From Paenibacillus sp. RUD330 (lineage in GTDB: Bacteria > Bacillota > Bacilli > Paenibacillales > Paenibacillaceae), in assembly GCF_002243345.2 (NCBI RefSeq), contig NZ_CP022655.2, positions 3,536,501 to 3,600,500 of the forward strand: a stretch of DNA of 64,000 bases, read 5' to 3'. How positions within the stretch are numbered: the stretch's first letter is position 1; the number at the start of each line of letters is the position of its first letter. Of the stretch, positions 24,967 to 32,718 are shown one piece after another. The translations under genes and the position numbers were made by a program. Below the pieces are notes generated by a model. That model saw only the letters and a program-made list of their open reading frames with translations, ran no database searches and had not been told where the DNA came from.

Positions 24967-24999
24967 CTTAACTTAATGAGATTGCCCTGCAGGGGCTCC
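24967..24999 (-). repeat. Right outer inverted repeat
   Basis: Inverted partner of 23878-23910 (30 of 33 identical); mismatches at unit positions 9, 16 and 20. Confidence 0.8.
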
Positions 25000-25052
25000 G
25001 GACCATCCGCAGGAAGGATGGACAGCCTCCACAATGACGATTATACGAACGG

Positions 25053-26123
25053 TCATGGATACGTCCTGCCGGAACCCGGCATCGCCGCCAGAGCTTTCTT
25101 TTCCATCGCCGCCAGCTGCTCCAGCAGCATGATGCCGCTCAGCTGGGCGCTCAGCGTCACTCTTTCCTCCGGCGGCTCCGACCAGCTGGTGCTGAACACC
25201 TGGCGCTGCGGATCGCGTCCTCGGCTCCACAGCGAGGAGGCTTGAGCTTCCAGCAGGTCAATGACGGCCATCTCCTGTGGAGCTTCGGCAACGAGCTCTC
25301 CCAGATACCGGACGAGAATGCCCTTGAACAAGCCGCCGTCCCCATCCCCTTCCTCGGGAAGCAGTCCGCTCGCCGGATCGACCAGCTCCCTGCGCATCGC
25401 TTCAGCCGTGCGCAGGGCGTCCTGCAAATAGCTGCCATCGCCCGTAATCCGGTACAGCTCCACGCCTGCGCCGATATGGACCCCCTGGCAATACGTGAAC
25501 TTCCAGTCCTTGTCGATCGTCCCGTCGCCGGTGCGGTTCATGCCGTCCCATACGAAGCCGGTCGCCGGATCGACCAGGCTCTCTTTCAGCCATCCGTATA
25601 TTTTGAGCGCCCATTCCAGATCCTCCGGACGGCCCGACAACCGGTGCAGCCTTGCCGCCAAAATGGCCGCCGGCGCGTTGGCCGGCGTGTTTTTGTAATC
25701 GAGCTGGGACTTCTGCCAGGCGATGCCGCCGCCCATATGGCCGTTCCAGCCGGTCTGGATATCGGCCCAGAGAATATCGACCGTTTCCTTGTATGCCGCA
25801 TGGCCCGTCGCCTCAAACGCCCTTAGCCAGGCGATCGCCATCCATTCCATATCGTCGTAGAGCTCGTTGGGCCACTCGCCGCCATTGCGGCGGACAATGC
25901 CGTCATGAAGCTCCGCCAGCCGATCCGCATAGACGGAATTTCCTGTCCGGAGATAGCCGTCTACCAAAGCGTCGACGGCATGAGCCATCCACCAGTAGTG
26001 GAAAATGGTGTTGCACGCCCCGTCGGGGCAAGGAATTTCGATGTCGTACAGTTGAATCGAAGGATTCCAGTACAAGTTCTCCAGCGCCCGCTGCGACTGC
26101 TCGGCTCGTTCTGCCCAAGTCAT
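25053..26123 (-). CDS. GH76-type alpha-1,6-mannanase, cytoplasmic
   Basis: Endo-acting alpha-1,6-mannanase family protein of 356 residues without a signal peptide, so presumably intracellular. ATG 26123 follows GGGAGTGAGCAGC; the frame extends upstream without a good site. The (alpha/alpha)6 barrel pattern is clear, and the adjacent catalytic aspartates of GH76 are in NELYDDMEWMA near residue 98. It is the last gene of the mannan operon and should hydrolyse imported alpha-1,6-mannooligosaccharides. GH76 members may also act as transglycosylases, so a trimming role is the inference from context. Confidence 0.85.
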   Translation of the reverse strand: MTWAERAEQSQRALENLYWNPSIQLYDIEIPCPDGACNTIFHYWWMAHAVDALVDGYLRTGNSVYADRLAELHDGIVRRNGGEWPNELYDDMEWMAIAWLRAFEATGHAAYKETVDILWADIQTGWNGHMGGGIAWQKSQLDYKNTPANAPAAILAARLHRLSGRPEDLEWALKIYGWLKESLVDPATGFVWDGMNRTGDGTIDKDWKFTYCQGVHIGAGVELYRITGDGSYLQDALRTAEAMRRELVDPASGLLPEEGDGDGGLFKGILVRYLGELVAEAPQEMAVIDLLEAQASSLWSRGRDPQRQVFSTSWSEPPEERVTLSAQLSGIMLLEQLAAMEKKALAAMPGSGRTYP

Positions 26124-26249
26124 GCTGCTCACTCCCTGTCTCTTGCAGGCGGAATCGGGAACCCTTGCGCGGATGGCCGACAGCTTCCCAGGGCTCCGCA
26201 CAAAAACAGCTCCATGCCCGCCCGCTTCTCTACTCCTGCCTCTGTCCCT

Positions 26250-27767
26250 CTACAGTCCGGAAATCTGATCCAGATTCACATAATTGCTGTTGCCCTTGCT
26301 GCTGTCATAGCCGATGACGATCGTATTGAACCCCGCGTTCAGGTTCACGTTCAGCGTCACCGTGCTCCATGTTCCCCAGCCGCCTGTGCCCGGCAGGCTG
26401 AGATTCGCGGCCGCGACGGAGCCGTTGACCGATACATAGCGGGAAGCGTTGCCTGCTCCCGCCGCGTAGCGGATCGTCACAGTCCTCGTGGAGGCGCTGT
26501 TCTGGTTGACGTTGAACGTGACGCTCGTGCCGTTCGTGTTCCATCCGGCCAAATACCCGCGGCCCGAGTAGCCGGACTGGACCGCCTCCGTGCCGATTCC
26601 GCTCAGCCTGGCGTTCTCGGCCTCATAGACGCCGTTGCCGGCGATGTAGCCGGTATAGTTGTCGGCCGGGACGAGCTGCAGGATCGAGGCGCCGGCAGCT
26701 GCCGCCAGGCTTTGCACGTAGCCGGTTCCGGTCGGCGCCGTCCAGTCGCTGCCGATGACGTTGTCCGAGGCGCGGCGGTGGTTGAACGCCTGTGTCGCAT
26801 TTTGCTGCAGGAAATTCAGGTAGGAAGCATTGTTCGTGGCGATGCGCAGCTGGTTCAGGTTGCGCGCGAACACCATTTTGAAGCCGGCCCCGTCGTCCTC
26901 CCCTTCGTACGGCAGCGAATAGGAGAGCGTCATATTGTTGATGACATAGTTCGCGGCGCTGTTGGCGTCGGTCAGGTAGCTTGCCGTGCCCGTCGCTTGG
27001 TAGAGAGCCAGCGCCGCTCCCAGGAACGTGCCGTAGTTGTACGTGAAGTCCCAGTTGACGGCCGTGCCGCTGCCGCTGCCTTCGATATGGTCGTTGATTT
27101 TGCTGCCGGATACGAGCCGGGATTTCAGCCAGGCATACAGGCCCTGGGCTTTGGTCAGATAACCGCTGTCGCCCGTCGCGTTTTTCAGCTTGATGGCGGT
27201 CATGATCATCGGCGCGTTGGTCGCGACGTTTTTCTGGGGCGAGGTTCCATCCCGCTTCCACCAGATGCCGCCTCCGTACGTGCTGTCGTTGAAGGCATAA
27301 ATCTGATCGAACAGGAAGGAGGCCCGATTCCGGTATTCCGCCGTTCCAGTCAGCTCGTAGGCCCGCATGCAGGCCAGCGCCCACCAGCCCAGATCGTCGT
27401 TGAAGTCATTGGCCATCATGTCGGCGTACTTGGCGTTGAAGCCGGCATACACATCGTCGATCATCGTCCGGTAGACGGAGCTGTTCGTCCGCTGGTAGGC
27501 GTCCATCACCGTTTCCCACAGCTGCGCCTCCCACCAGAAATCGGTGTACAAGCCTCCGTTCGGCCCGCTGGCATGCGAGTGGACGGCGTGATCGCTGTTC
27601 GTGTAGAAATAGTTGGCGGAGGAATCGTAAAAGGTGCTGATCAAGCCGTTCATGGCCGTATCCGCATTGGCGGCCGTGAACGCGGCAGCCGGCTTCGCTC
27701 CGCCGAAGGCCGGCAGCGCGAGCGCCGCCGCAACGGCCAGAATAACGATGCGTTTTCCCAAGATCAT
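26250..27767 (-). CDS. Secreted GH76-type alpha-1,6-mannanase with C-terminal CBM6/35-like module
   Basis: A 505-residue extracellular enzyme. ATG 27767 starts a signal peptide (MILGKRIVILAVAAALALPA, cleavage near AAAF); TTG 27773 is better spaced from AAAGGAG and is an alternative. Residues about 35-370 are a GH76 catalytic barrel with the paired aspartates in NDFNDDLGWWA. Residues about 380-505 are a beta-sandwich carbohydrate-binding module (GVYEAENARLSG at its start, VNLDQISGL at its end). It should cut the alpha-1,6-mannan backbone outside the cell, feeding the neighbouring transporter. Confidence 0.9.
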   Translation of the reverse strand: MILGKRIVILAVAAALALPAFGGAKPAAAFTAANADTAMNGLISTFYDSSANYFYTNSDHAVHSHASGPNGGLYTDFWWEAQLWETVMDAYQRTNSSVYRTMIDDVYAGFNAKYADMMANDFNDDLGWWALACMRAYELTGTAEYRNRASFLFDQIYAFNDSTYGGGIWWKRDGTSPQKNVATNAPMIMTAIKLKNATGDSGYLTKAQGLYAWLKSRLVSGSKINDHIEGSGSGTAVNWDFTYNYGTFLGAALALYQATGTASYLTDANSAANYVINNMTLSYSLPYEGEDDGAGFKMVFARNLNQLRIATNNASYLNFLQQNATQAFNHRRASDNVIGSDWTAPTGTGYVQSLAAAAGASILQLVPADNYTGYIAGNGVYEAENARLSGIGTEAVQSGYSGRGYLAGWNTNGTSVTFNVNQNSASTRTVTIRYAAGAGNASRYVSVNGSVAAANLSLPGTGGWGTWSTVTLNVNLNAGFNTIVIGYDSSKGNSNYVNLDQISGL

Positions 27768-27831
27768 GTACAAGCACGCTCCTTTGGAAATGGTTTTTAT
27801 GCCCGCCATTCGATTCGCAGCAGCCGGCTCG

Positions 27832-28755
27832 TCACCCCTTGGTGCCGCTGAACGCGATGCCTTGCACGAAATACTTCTGAAGCATGAGGAACAGGATAAG
27901 AATCGGCAGCGTCGCGATCAGCGCGCCCGCCATCATCGGACCGAAGTCGGTCTGGTGGTTGTACGAGAACGCCTGCAGCCCCATCTGGATCGTCGCCTTC
28001 TGGGGATCGTTCAGAATGATCATCGGCCACAGGAAGCTGTTCCAGCCCGCCTGGAACGTGAAGATGCCGAGCGTCGCCAGAGCCGGCTTGGTCAGAGGCA
28101 GGTAGATGTTCCAGAAAATCCGGAACTCCCCGCAGCCCTCGATCCGGGCCATCTCCATCATGTCCGACGGCAACGTAAGGAAGAACTGGCGCATGAAGAA
28201 CACGGCGAACGAGCCGGAAGCTCCCGGCAGGATGATGCCCCAGAATGAATTGAGAAAGCCGTGGCCGCCCGCCCCGCCGATATCGTTGCCGCCGATCAGC
28301 GGAAAATGCATCAGCACGTAGAAGCTCGGGATCATCGTCACGATGCCCGGAATGACCATTGCGGCCAGCAGCACCTTGAACAGCGGCTTGTTCAGCCTGA
28401 AGTTCAGCTTGGCGAAGGCGTAGCCGCTGAGCGAGCCGAAAAACAGGTTGCACAGCACGCCGCTCGCCGCTAGGATGAAGGAATTGAGGAAATACAGTCC
28501 GAACGGAACCGTCGTGAACGCGCTCCGGTAATGCTCCAGCGTCAGGCTGGACGGAATCCATTTGATCGGGACGGAGAAAATCTCATCGCTCGGCTTGAAC
28601 GATGTCATCAAGCTCCAGAAGAAGGGCAGGAACATGCCGACGGATATGAGTATAGCGGCCGCGTAGAACGTTATTCTCGACAGAGCCTTCCGGGCCGCGA
28701 AGGCTGTCGTTGCCGGCATTCCGGCGCTTGCGGCCGGCAGGGATGGTTCAGCCAT
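27832..28755 (-). CDS. CUT1 sugar ABC transporter permease (MalG/UgpE type)
   Basis: Permease of the mannan-locus importer, 307 residues, starting at ATG 28755 behind GGAGGATGCATC. It has six helices and the signature loop EMARIEGCGEFRIFWNIYLP. The N-terminal 25 residues are Ala-rich and likely cytoplasmic. The tail QGIAFSGTKG is typical of this subfamily. It should import alpha-1,6-mannooligosaccharides with the partner permease and binding protein; the ATPase must come from elsewhere in the genome. Confidence 0.93.
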   Translation of the reverse strand: MAEPSLPAASAGMPATTAFAARKALSRITFYAAAILISVGMFLPFFWSLMTSFKPSDEIFSVPIKWIPSSLTLEHYRSAFTTVPFGLYFLNSFILAASGVLCNLFFGSLSGYAFAKLNFRLNKPLFKVLLAAMVIPGIVTMIPSFYVLMHFPLIGGNDIGGAGGHGFLNSFWGIILPGASGSFAVFFMRQFFLTLPSDMMEMARIEGCGEFRIFWNIYLPLTKPALATLGIFTFQAGWNSFLWPMIILNDPQKATIQMGLQAFSYNHQTDFGPMMAGALIATLPILILFLMLQKYFVQGIAFSGTKG

Positions 28756-28767
28756 GATGCATCCTCC

Positions 28768-29655
28768 TTACACGACAGGCTCTTCGGATTTGGTCACGCG
28801 CATGTTGACGAACGAGAAGATCAGGATCGCCAGCGCCAGCACGAACGCCTGCGCGGAGGCATAGCCCATCTGCAGCTGGTTGAAGCCTTGCTGATAGATC
28901 AGGTATACCGGCGTTTTCGTCACGTTGCCGGGACCGCCCTGCGTCAGCACGAACGCCTGGTCGAACAGCTGGAGCGCTCCGATGATGGACATCGTGCTGA
29001 CCAGGAACGTCGTCGGACGCAGCTGCGGCCATGTAATGAAGCGGAACCGCTGGACGGCGTTCGCCCCGTCGAGCTTGGCGGATTCGTACAGATAGTCCGG
29101 AACCCCCTGCAAGCCGGCGATGTAGATGACCATATTGGACCCCACCGCCTGCCAGAGCGTCACCATGATAATGGACAGCATCGCGGTTTCCGTCTGCGAC
29201 AGCCAGGCCGGCCCCGTGACGCCTATATACCCGAGCAGATTGTTCACCAGGCCGAACTCCGGATGCAGCAGCCAGATCCATACGGTCGCGGCCGCGACCG
29301 CCGACGTCAGCGTCGGCAAGTAGTTCATCGTCCTGAACAGCTTGACGCCGAGCCGTTTGAAGTTGAGCAGCAGCGCCAGAAGCAGCGACAGGATGATGTT
29401 CAAAGGAACGAAAATGACGGAGTAGAACGCGACGTTTTTGAAAGTCGTCCAGAACAGGTCGTCCTTGAGCAGCCGCTTGTAATTGTCCAGCTTCACGAAA
29501 TCCATCCGGCTGACGACATCATAGTTCGTAAAGCTCAAATAAAGCGCCATTGCGACCGGAATGACGGTGAAAGCGCAAAACAGCAGCATCGTCGGCGTGA
29601 TGAACAAATAGGCTGTCCGGGCCTGATGCTTGTTGAGATTTCCGATGGAAGACAT
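28768..29655 (-). CDS. CUT1 sugar ABC transporter permease (MalF/UgpA type)
   Basis: Permease of 295 residues. ATG 29655 follows AAAGGAGGAGTGCC directly; an in-frame start 39 bases earlier is less likely. Six helices, with the signature loop ESAKLDGANAVQRFRFITWP. It lies 12 bases upstream of the second permease and 109 bases downstream of the binding-protein gene, giving the standard order binding protein, MalF-type, MalG-type. Confidence 0.94.
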   Translation of the reverse strand: MSSIGNLNKHQARTAYLFITPTMLLFCAFTVIPVAMALYLSFTNYDVVSRMDFVKLDNYKRLLKDDLFWTTFKNVAFYSVIFVPLNIILSLLLALLLNFKRLGVKLFRTMNYLPTLTSAVAAATVWIWLLHPEFGLVNNLLGYIGVTGPAWLSQTETAMLSIIMVTLWQAVGSNMVIYIAGLQGVPDYLYESAKLDGANAVQRFRFITWPQLRPTTFLVSTMSIIGALQLFDQAFVLTQGGPGNVTKTPVYLIYQQGFNQLQMGYASAQAFVLALAILIFSFVNMRVTKSEEPVV

Positions 29656-29764
29656 GGCACTCCTCCTTTCGCCCTCAAGGAGGGCTTGCGGCAAGCAGAC
29701 GCGCGGCGGGACGGGAAGCTAACGGCTCCCTCGCCCGCCACGGTCTTGCGGCCGTTGATCGTTC

Positions 29765-31078
29765 TTACTTGGCGGCTTCGTTGTCCGCCAGCAGCTGGTC
29801 CCCGCGCTGCTGCGATTTTTTCAGCGCATCGTCCGCGCTCAGCTTGTTCTGCTGGAACAGCTGCAGATTCGGGATGAGGCCGTCATTCTCCATGACCGAG
29901 TATCCCGGATGGGCCGGCCGGATCTTGGCGATGTCCAGCGTTTCCAGGAACGGCTTCCAGAACGGATCGTCCTTGAAGAACGGATCCTCGAGCGCCGGCT
30001 TGTAGCCCGGGATGTTCAGGCTCGTTTTGGCCCACAGCAGCGCGTTGTCCTTGTTCGCCGTCCACCACTTGACGAACTCCCAGGCTTCCTGCTGATGCTT
30101 GGAGCCCTGCGGAATGACCAGGCCGAAGCCGCCCATGACGCTGCCTTTGTCGCCGTTCGGCCCTACCGGAGGCGGAACGATGCCGAAATCGAGGTCTTTG
30201 CCGTATTTTTTGTATGTGCTGAGCATCCATGGCCCCGTATACTGCATCGCCAGCTTGCCGGTGACGAAGGCGTCCGTGCCTTCTCCAAGGCCCTGCTCGA
30301 AGCCGACCTTGTACACCTTGTCCTTGTTCAGCAGGCGGTCCCAGAACTCCAGAACCGACCTTCCCTTGTCGTTGTTGAAGTCCGTCTTCTTGCCGTCCTC
30401 CGTCAGCATCTGGCCGCCGGCCTGCTGCAGGTACATATTGAACAATCCGTTGTCGCCCAGGGAGAAGCCCGCGACTTCCAGCTTGCTGCCGTTCCACTTG
30501 GTCGTTTTGATCGCCGCCTGCTCCAGTTCATCCCAGGTTGTCGGCGGCTTGACGCCAGCTTCCTCCAAAATCTTTTTATTGTAGAAGAGAGCGCGCGCAT
30601 CGACAGTCAGCGGAAGTCCGTACAGCTTGCCGTCGTAGGACAGCTCCTTGAGCGCCTCGCCGTAGAAGTCATCCTTGTTGATGCCGTCCTTGGCCAGGAA
30701 GTCGTCCACCGGCGCCAGCACGTTTTTCGGAGCGTACAGCGACGTGCGCCATCTGTCCCAGAACAGGATATCCGGAGCCCCGCCGGAGGTGGAGGCCGTC
30801 AGGAATTTGGTGATCATATCCTGTTGAAGCACATATTTGACCTTGATTTTATCCTGGGATTTATTGAAGGCGTCGACCATCGTCTCGAACTGCTTCTGGC
30901 CTTCGCCGCCCCAATCGCCCCAGAACGTCAGCTCGACCGGCTTGCCGCTCCCCTTCGAATCGCTCTGGCCGGCTGAATTGCCGGCTGCCGCGTCCCCTCC
31001 CGAATCGCCATTGCCGCAGCCTGCGGCCGTACCGAGAAGAACGGCGGACATGGCAAGAACGGATATCCATTTTTTCAT
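29765..31078 (-). CDS. Sugar ABC transporter substrate-binding lipoprotein of the mannan locus
   Basis: Family 1 solute-binding protein of 437 residues. ATG 31078 follows AAGGGAGGCTTCAAC. The lipoprotein signal is MKKWISVLAMSAVLLGTAAG with Cys in AAGCGNG, so it is membrane-anchored outside the cell. Typical motifs are VELTFWGDWGGEGQKQFETM at the start of the mature domain and LAMQYTGPWMLSTYKKYGKD in the middle. Flanked by GH125 and GH76 genes on the same strand, it probably binds alpha-1,6-mannooligosaccharides. Confidence 0.92.
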   Translation of the reverse strand: MKKWISVLAMSAVLLGTAAGCGNGDSGGDAAAGNSAGQSDSKGSGKPVELTFWGDWGGEGQKQFETMVDAFNKSQDKIKVKYVLQQDMITKFLTASTSGGAPDILFWDRWRTSLYAPKNVLAPVDDFLAKDGINKDDFYGEALKELSYDGKLYGLPLTVDARALFYNKKILEEAGVKPPTTWDELEQAAIKTTKWNGSKLEVAGFSLGDNGLFNMYLQQAGGQMLTEDGKKTDFNNDKGRSVLEFWDRLLNKDKVYKVGFEQGLGEGTDAFVTGKLAMQYTGPWMLSTYKKYGKDLDFGIVPPPVGPNGDKGSVMGGFGLVIPQGSKHQQEAWEFVKWWTANKDNALLWAKTSLNIPGYKPALEDPFFKDDPFWKPFLETLDIAKIRPAHPGYSVMENDGLIPNLQLFQQNKLSADDALKKSQQRGDQLLADNEAAK

Positions 31079-31152
31079 GTTGAAGCCTCCCTTTTGTTGT
31101 GGACCTCTTCTATAAGTTCCGAAGGCAAGTTCCCTCGGCTTGAAACCGCGTC

Positions 31153-32445
31153 TCAAGTCTTGATCTCGATGCCGGCGTAATCCAGCAGCAGCTCGCTGAA
31201 CATCATATTGGCCCATGAGAACCATGGCCGGGTGAAGCGGGACGGATCGTCGGCGTGGAAGCCCTCATGCATCAGTCCTGTGCCGGCGGTTGTCGCCTCC
31301 AGCAGCTGGAGCAGCCGCAGCTTCTCCTCCCGGGAATCGGCGGTCAGTCCTTGCATCGCCAGCGCGATCGGCCAGATGTAGCCCGCGGGTGTATGCGGAC
31401 TTCCGATGCCTTCCGCCACGGCGCCCTTGTAGAAGTACGGATTGGCCTCGCTCAGAATCATGCGCCTCGTATTCCGGTAGATGGGATCATCCTTGTCCGC
31501 ATAGCCCAGATAAGGAATGGACAGCAGGCTCGGCACATTCGCGTCGTCCATCAGATTGCAGCCTCCGAGACCGTCGGTCTCGTAGACATAGACAGGCCCG
31601 TATTCGGGATGCTCGCAGATGCCATAGGCTCGGATTCCCCGGTCGATCTCCTCCGCCAGCGTCTTGGCTTCCTCCGCTAGCTCCTCGTCTTCCATGACTT
31701 CTGCCGCTATTTCCGCGAGGCGGCGGAGAACCACGACGGCGAACATGTTGGAAGGAATCAGGTAGCCATATGCGCAGGCATCGTCGCTCGGCCGGAAGCC
31801 GCTCCAGGTCATCCCGGTATAGGCGGTCGGACTGCCCTTGCCGTCCCTGCTCAACGTATCGCTGTCGGGGCCATGGAACCGCTGAAACCGGTAAGGCGAT
31901 TCGGTTTCATGATGCTGCTCGGTCCGCCACAGTCTCAGCACCGCGGAAGCCGCCTGCCGGAAGGTTTCATTGAAGTGCGAGGTGCGGCCCGTGTTCCTCC
32001 ACAGCAGGTAGCCGAGCTGCAGCGGATAACAGAGGGAATCGATCTCGTATTTCCTTTCCCACAGCCAAGGACTCATCTCCGTCTCGTCATCCTGATGGCC
32101 GGCAGCATTCGGAGCTTCATTGAAAGCGTTGGCATACGGATCAAGCAAAATGCATTCCAGCTGCCTGCGGACCAACCCTTCGATCATGTCCGCCAATTCC
32201 TCGACCTCTGCCGCCAATGCCAGAAAAGGGCGGACCTGGGCGGCGGAATCGCGAAGCCACATAGCTGGTATATCACCTGTTATAACAAATGTGGTGCCAT
32301 CGGGCATTCGTTGAATGGTCGTGTTCAGCGTGTTGCCGAAGCAATGGTCGAATATCGCCGTCATTCCAGGAAAATCAGGCAAAATCTCCTTTATTTCTTG
32401 CTGCAGCCTTTCAATTGAAGAACTGCTCCCTGCAAATATCCCCAT
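31153..32445 (-). CDS. GH125-type exo-alpha-1,6-mannosidase
   Basis: First enzyme of the mannan operon, 430 residues, the usual length of GH125 (formerly DUF1237), and without a signal peptide. ATG 32445 follows AGGAGAGGGCGGACAG. Family features are [19 protein letters not shown] near residue 57, [18 protein letters not shown] near 215 and [20 protein letters not shown] near 390. From memory, the general acid (Asp in FRPSDD) and base (Glu in MHEGFH) lie in the last two. GH125 enzymes release mannose from the non-reducing end of alpha-1,6-linked chains and do not need metal. This should finish degradation of imported oligosaccharides. Confidence 0.92.
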   Translation of the reverse strand: MGIFAGSSSSIERLQQEIKEILPDFPGMTAIFDHCFGNTLNTTIQRMPDGTTFVITGDIPAMWLRDSAAQVRPFLALAAEVEELADMIEGLVRRQLECILLDPYANAFNEAPNAAGHQDDETEMSPWLWERKYEIDSLCYPLQLGYLLWRNTGRTSHFNETFRQAASAVLRLWRTEQHHETESPYRFQRFHGPDSDTLSRDGKGSPTAYTGMTWSGFRPSDDACAYGYLIPSNMFAVVVLRRLAEIAAEVMEDEELAEEAKTLAEEIDRGIRAYGICEHPEYGPVYVYETDGLGGCNLMDDANVPSLLSIPYLGYADKDDPIYRNTRRMILSEANPYFYKGAVAEGIGSPHTPAGYIWPIALAMQGLTADSREEKLRLLQLLEATTAGTGLMHEGFHADDPSRFTRPWFSWANMMFSELLLDYAGIEIKT

Positions 32446-32480
32446 CTGTCCGCCCTCTCCTGTCCGCTTCGATTCTGAAG

Positions 32481-32493
32481 TGAACCGCTTTCA
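32481..32493 (-). promoter_or_regulatory. cre-like operator TGAAAGCGGTTCA
   Basis: A 13-base near-palindrome resembling the CcpA catabolite-response element (TGWAARCGYTWNCW), with about 11 of 14 positions fitting. It lies 6-18 bases after the transcription start inferred from the promoter at 32506-32535, a position where a bound repressor would block transcription. It could also be a site for the upstream GntR/LacI-type regulator. Confidence 0.45.
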
Positions 32494-32505
32494 TTTGATA
32501 TTGTC

Positions 32506-32535
32506 ATTATAGGTTTCTATAAGTTAGTATGTCAA
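32506..32535 (-). promoter_or_regulatory. Consensus sigma-A promoter of the mannan operon
   Basis: TTGACA (32530-32535) and TATAAT (32506-32511) on the minus strand, both perfect, 18 bases apart, 61 bases before the GH125 start codon. Such a strong promoter would need repression; two candidate operators flank it. Confidence 0.85.
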
Positions 32536-32561
32536 TATGTATTTTTAGATCATTTATATCA

Positions 32562-32574
32562 ATAGTTGTACTAT
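32562..32574 (-). promoter_or_regulatory. Candidate operator ATAGTACAACTAT
   Basis: A perfect 5-base inverted repeat (ATAGT and ACTAT around ACA) 27 bases upstream of the -35 box. The plus-strand reading contains TTGTAC, the core of AraR boxes in Bacillus, and the regulator encoded upstream has the AraR-type domain layout. Confidence 0.35.
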
Positions 32575-32647
32575 CCAAAATCATGAATAAAGCCAAGCCG
32601 GAACAGTCTCTCCTTCATCCCGCCTGCCTCCATCCGTAAGAATGGCC

Positions 32648-32688
32648 ATAAAAACAAGGCCAACCGGATATTCCGGCTGACCTTTGAT
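32648..32688 (-). terminator. Second terminator after the regulator gene
   Basis: Minus-strand hairpin of AAGGTCAGCCGGA with TCCGGTTGGCCTT followed by GTTTTTA. Together with the first hairpin it separates the regulator transcript from the mannan operon. Confidence 0.65.
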
Positions 32689-32693
32689 CAAAT

Positions 32694-32718
32694 CAAAAAA
32701 AGCCTCTGGTCGAGGCTT
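32694..32718 (-). terminator. Terminator of the GntR/LacI-type regulator gene
   Basis: AAAGCCTC pairs with GAGGCTTT around GACCA, followed by TTTTTG, starting directly after the stop codon. Confidence 0.8.

Larger units (their letters stand above)
23878..24999. mobile_element. Nested mobile-element remnant bounded by a 33-bp inverted repeat
   Basis: An AT-rich island between GC-rich genes. Its edges, 23878-23910 and 24967-24999, are inverted copies matching at 30 of 33 bases, ending inward with TCATTAAGTTAAG. Just inside the right edge, on the minus strand, is what looks like an IS4-type transposase leader: a hairpin with a T-run (24911-24945), an AACGAGGAGG site and a start codon giving only MDAYADLLKKR before a stop. 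The rest of that transposase is gone. The interior carries a second element, seen as inward-facing 22-bp-spaced repeats at both ends around one gene. So one element appears to have inserted into and replaced another. Confidence 0.65.

Noticed and set aside
25053-26123. Annotation as unsaturated rhamnogalacturonyl hydrolase (GH105/GH88)
   Set aside because: All share an (alpha/alpha)6 barrel, but the paired aspartates in YDDMEW and the GH125/GH76 neighbours point to GH76.
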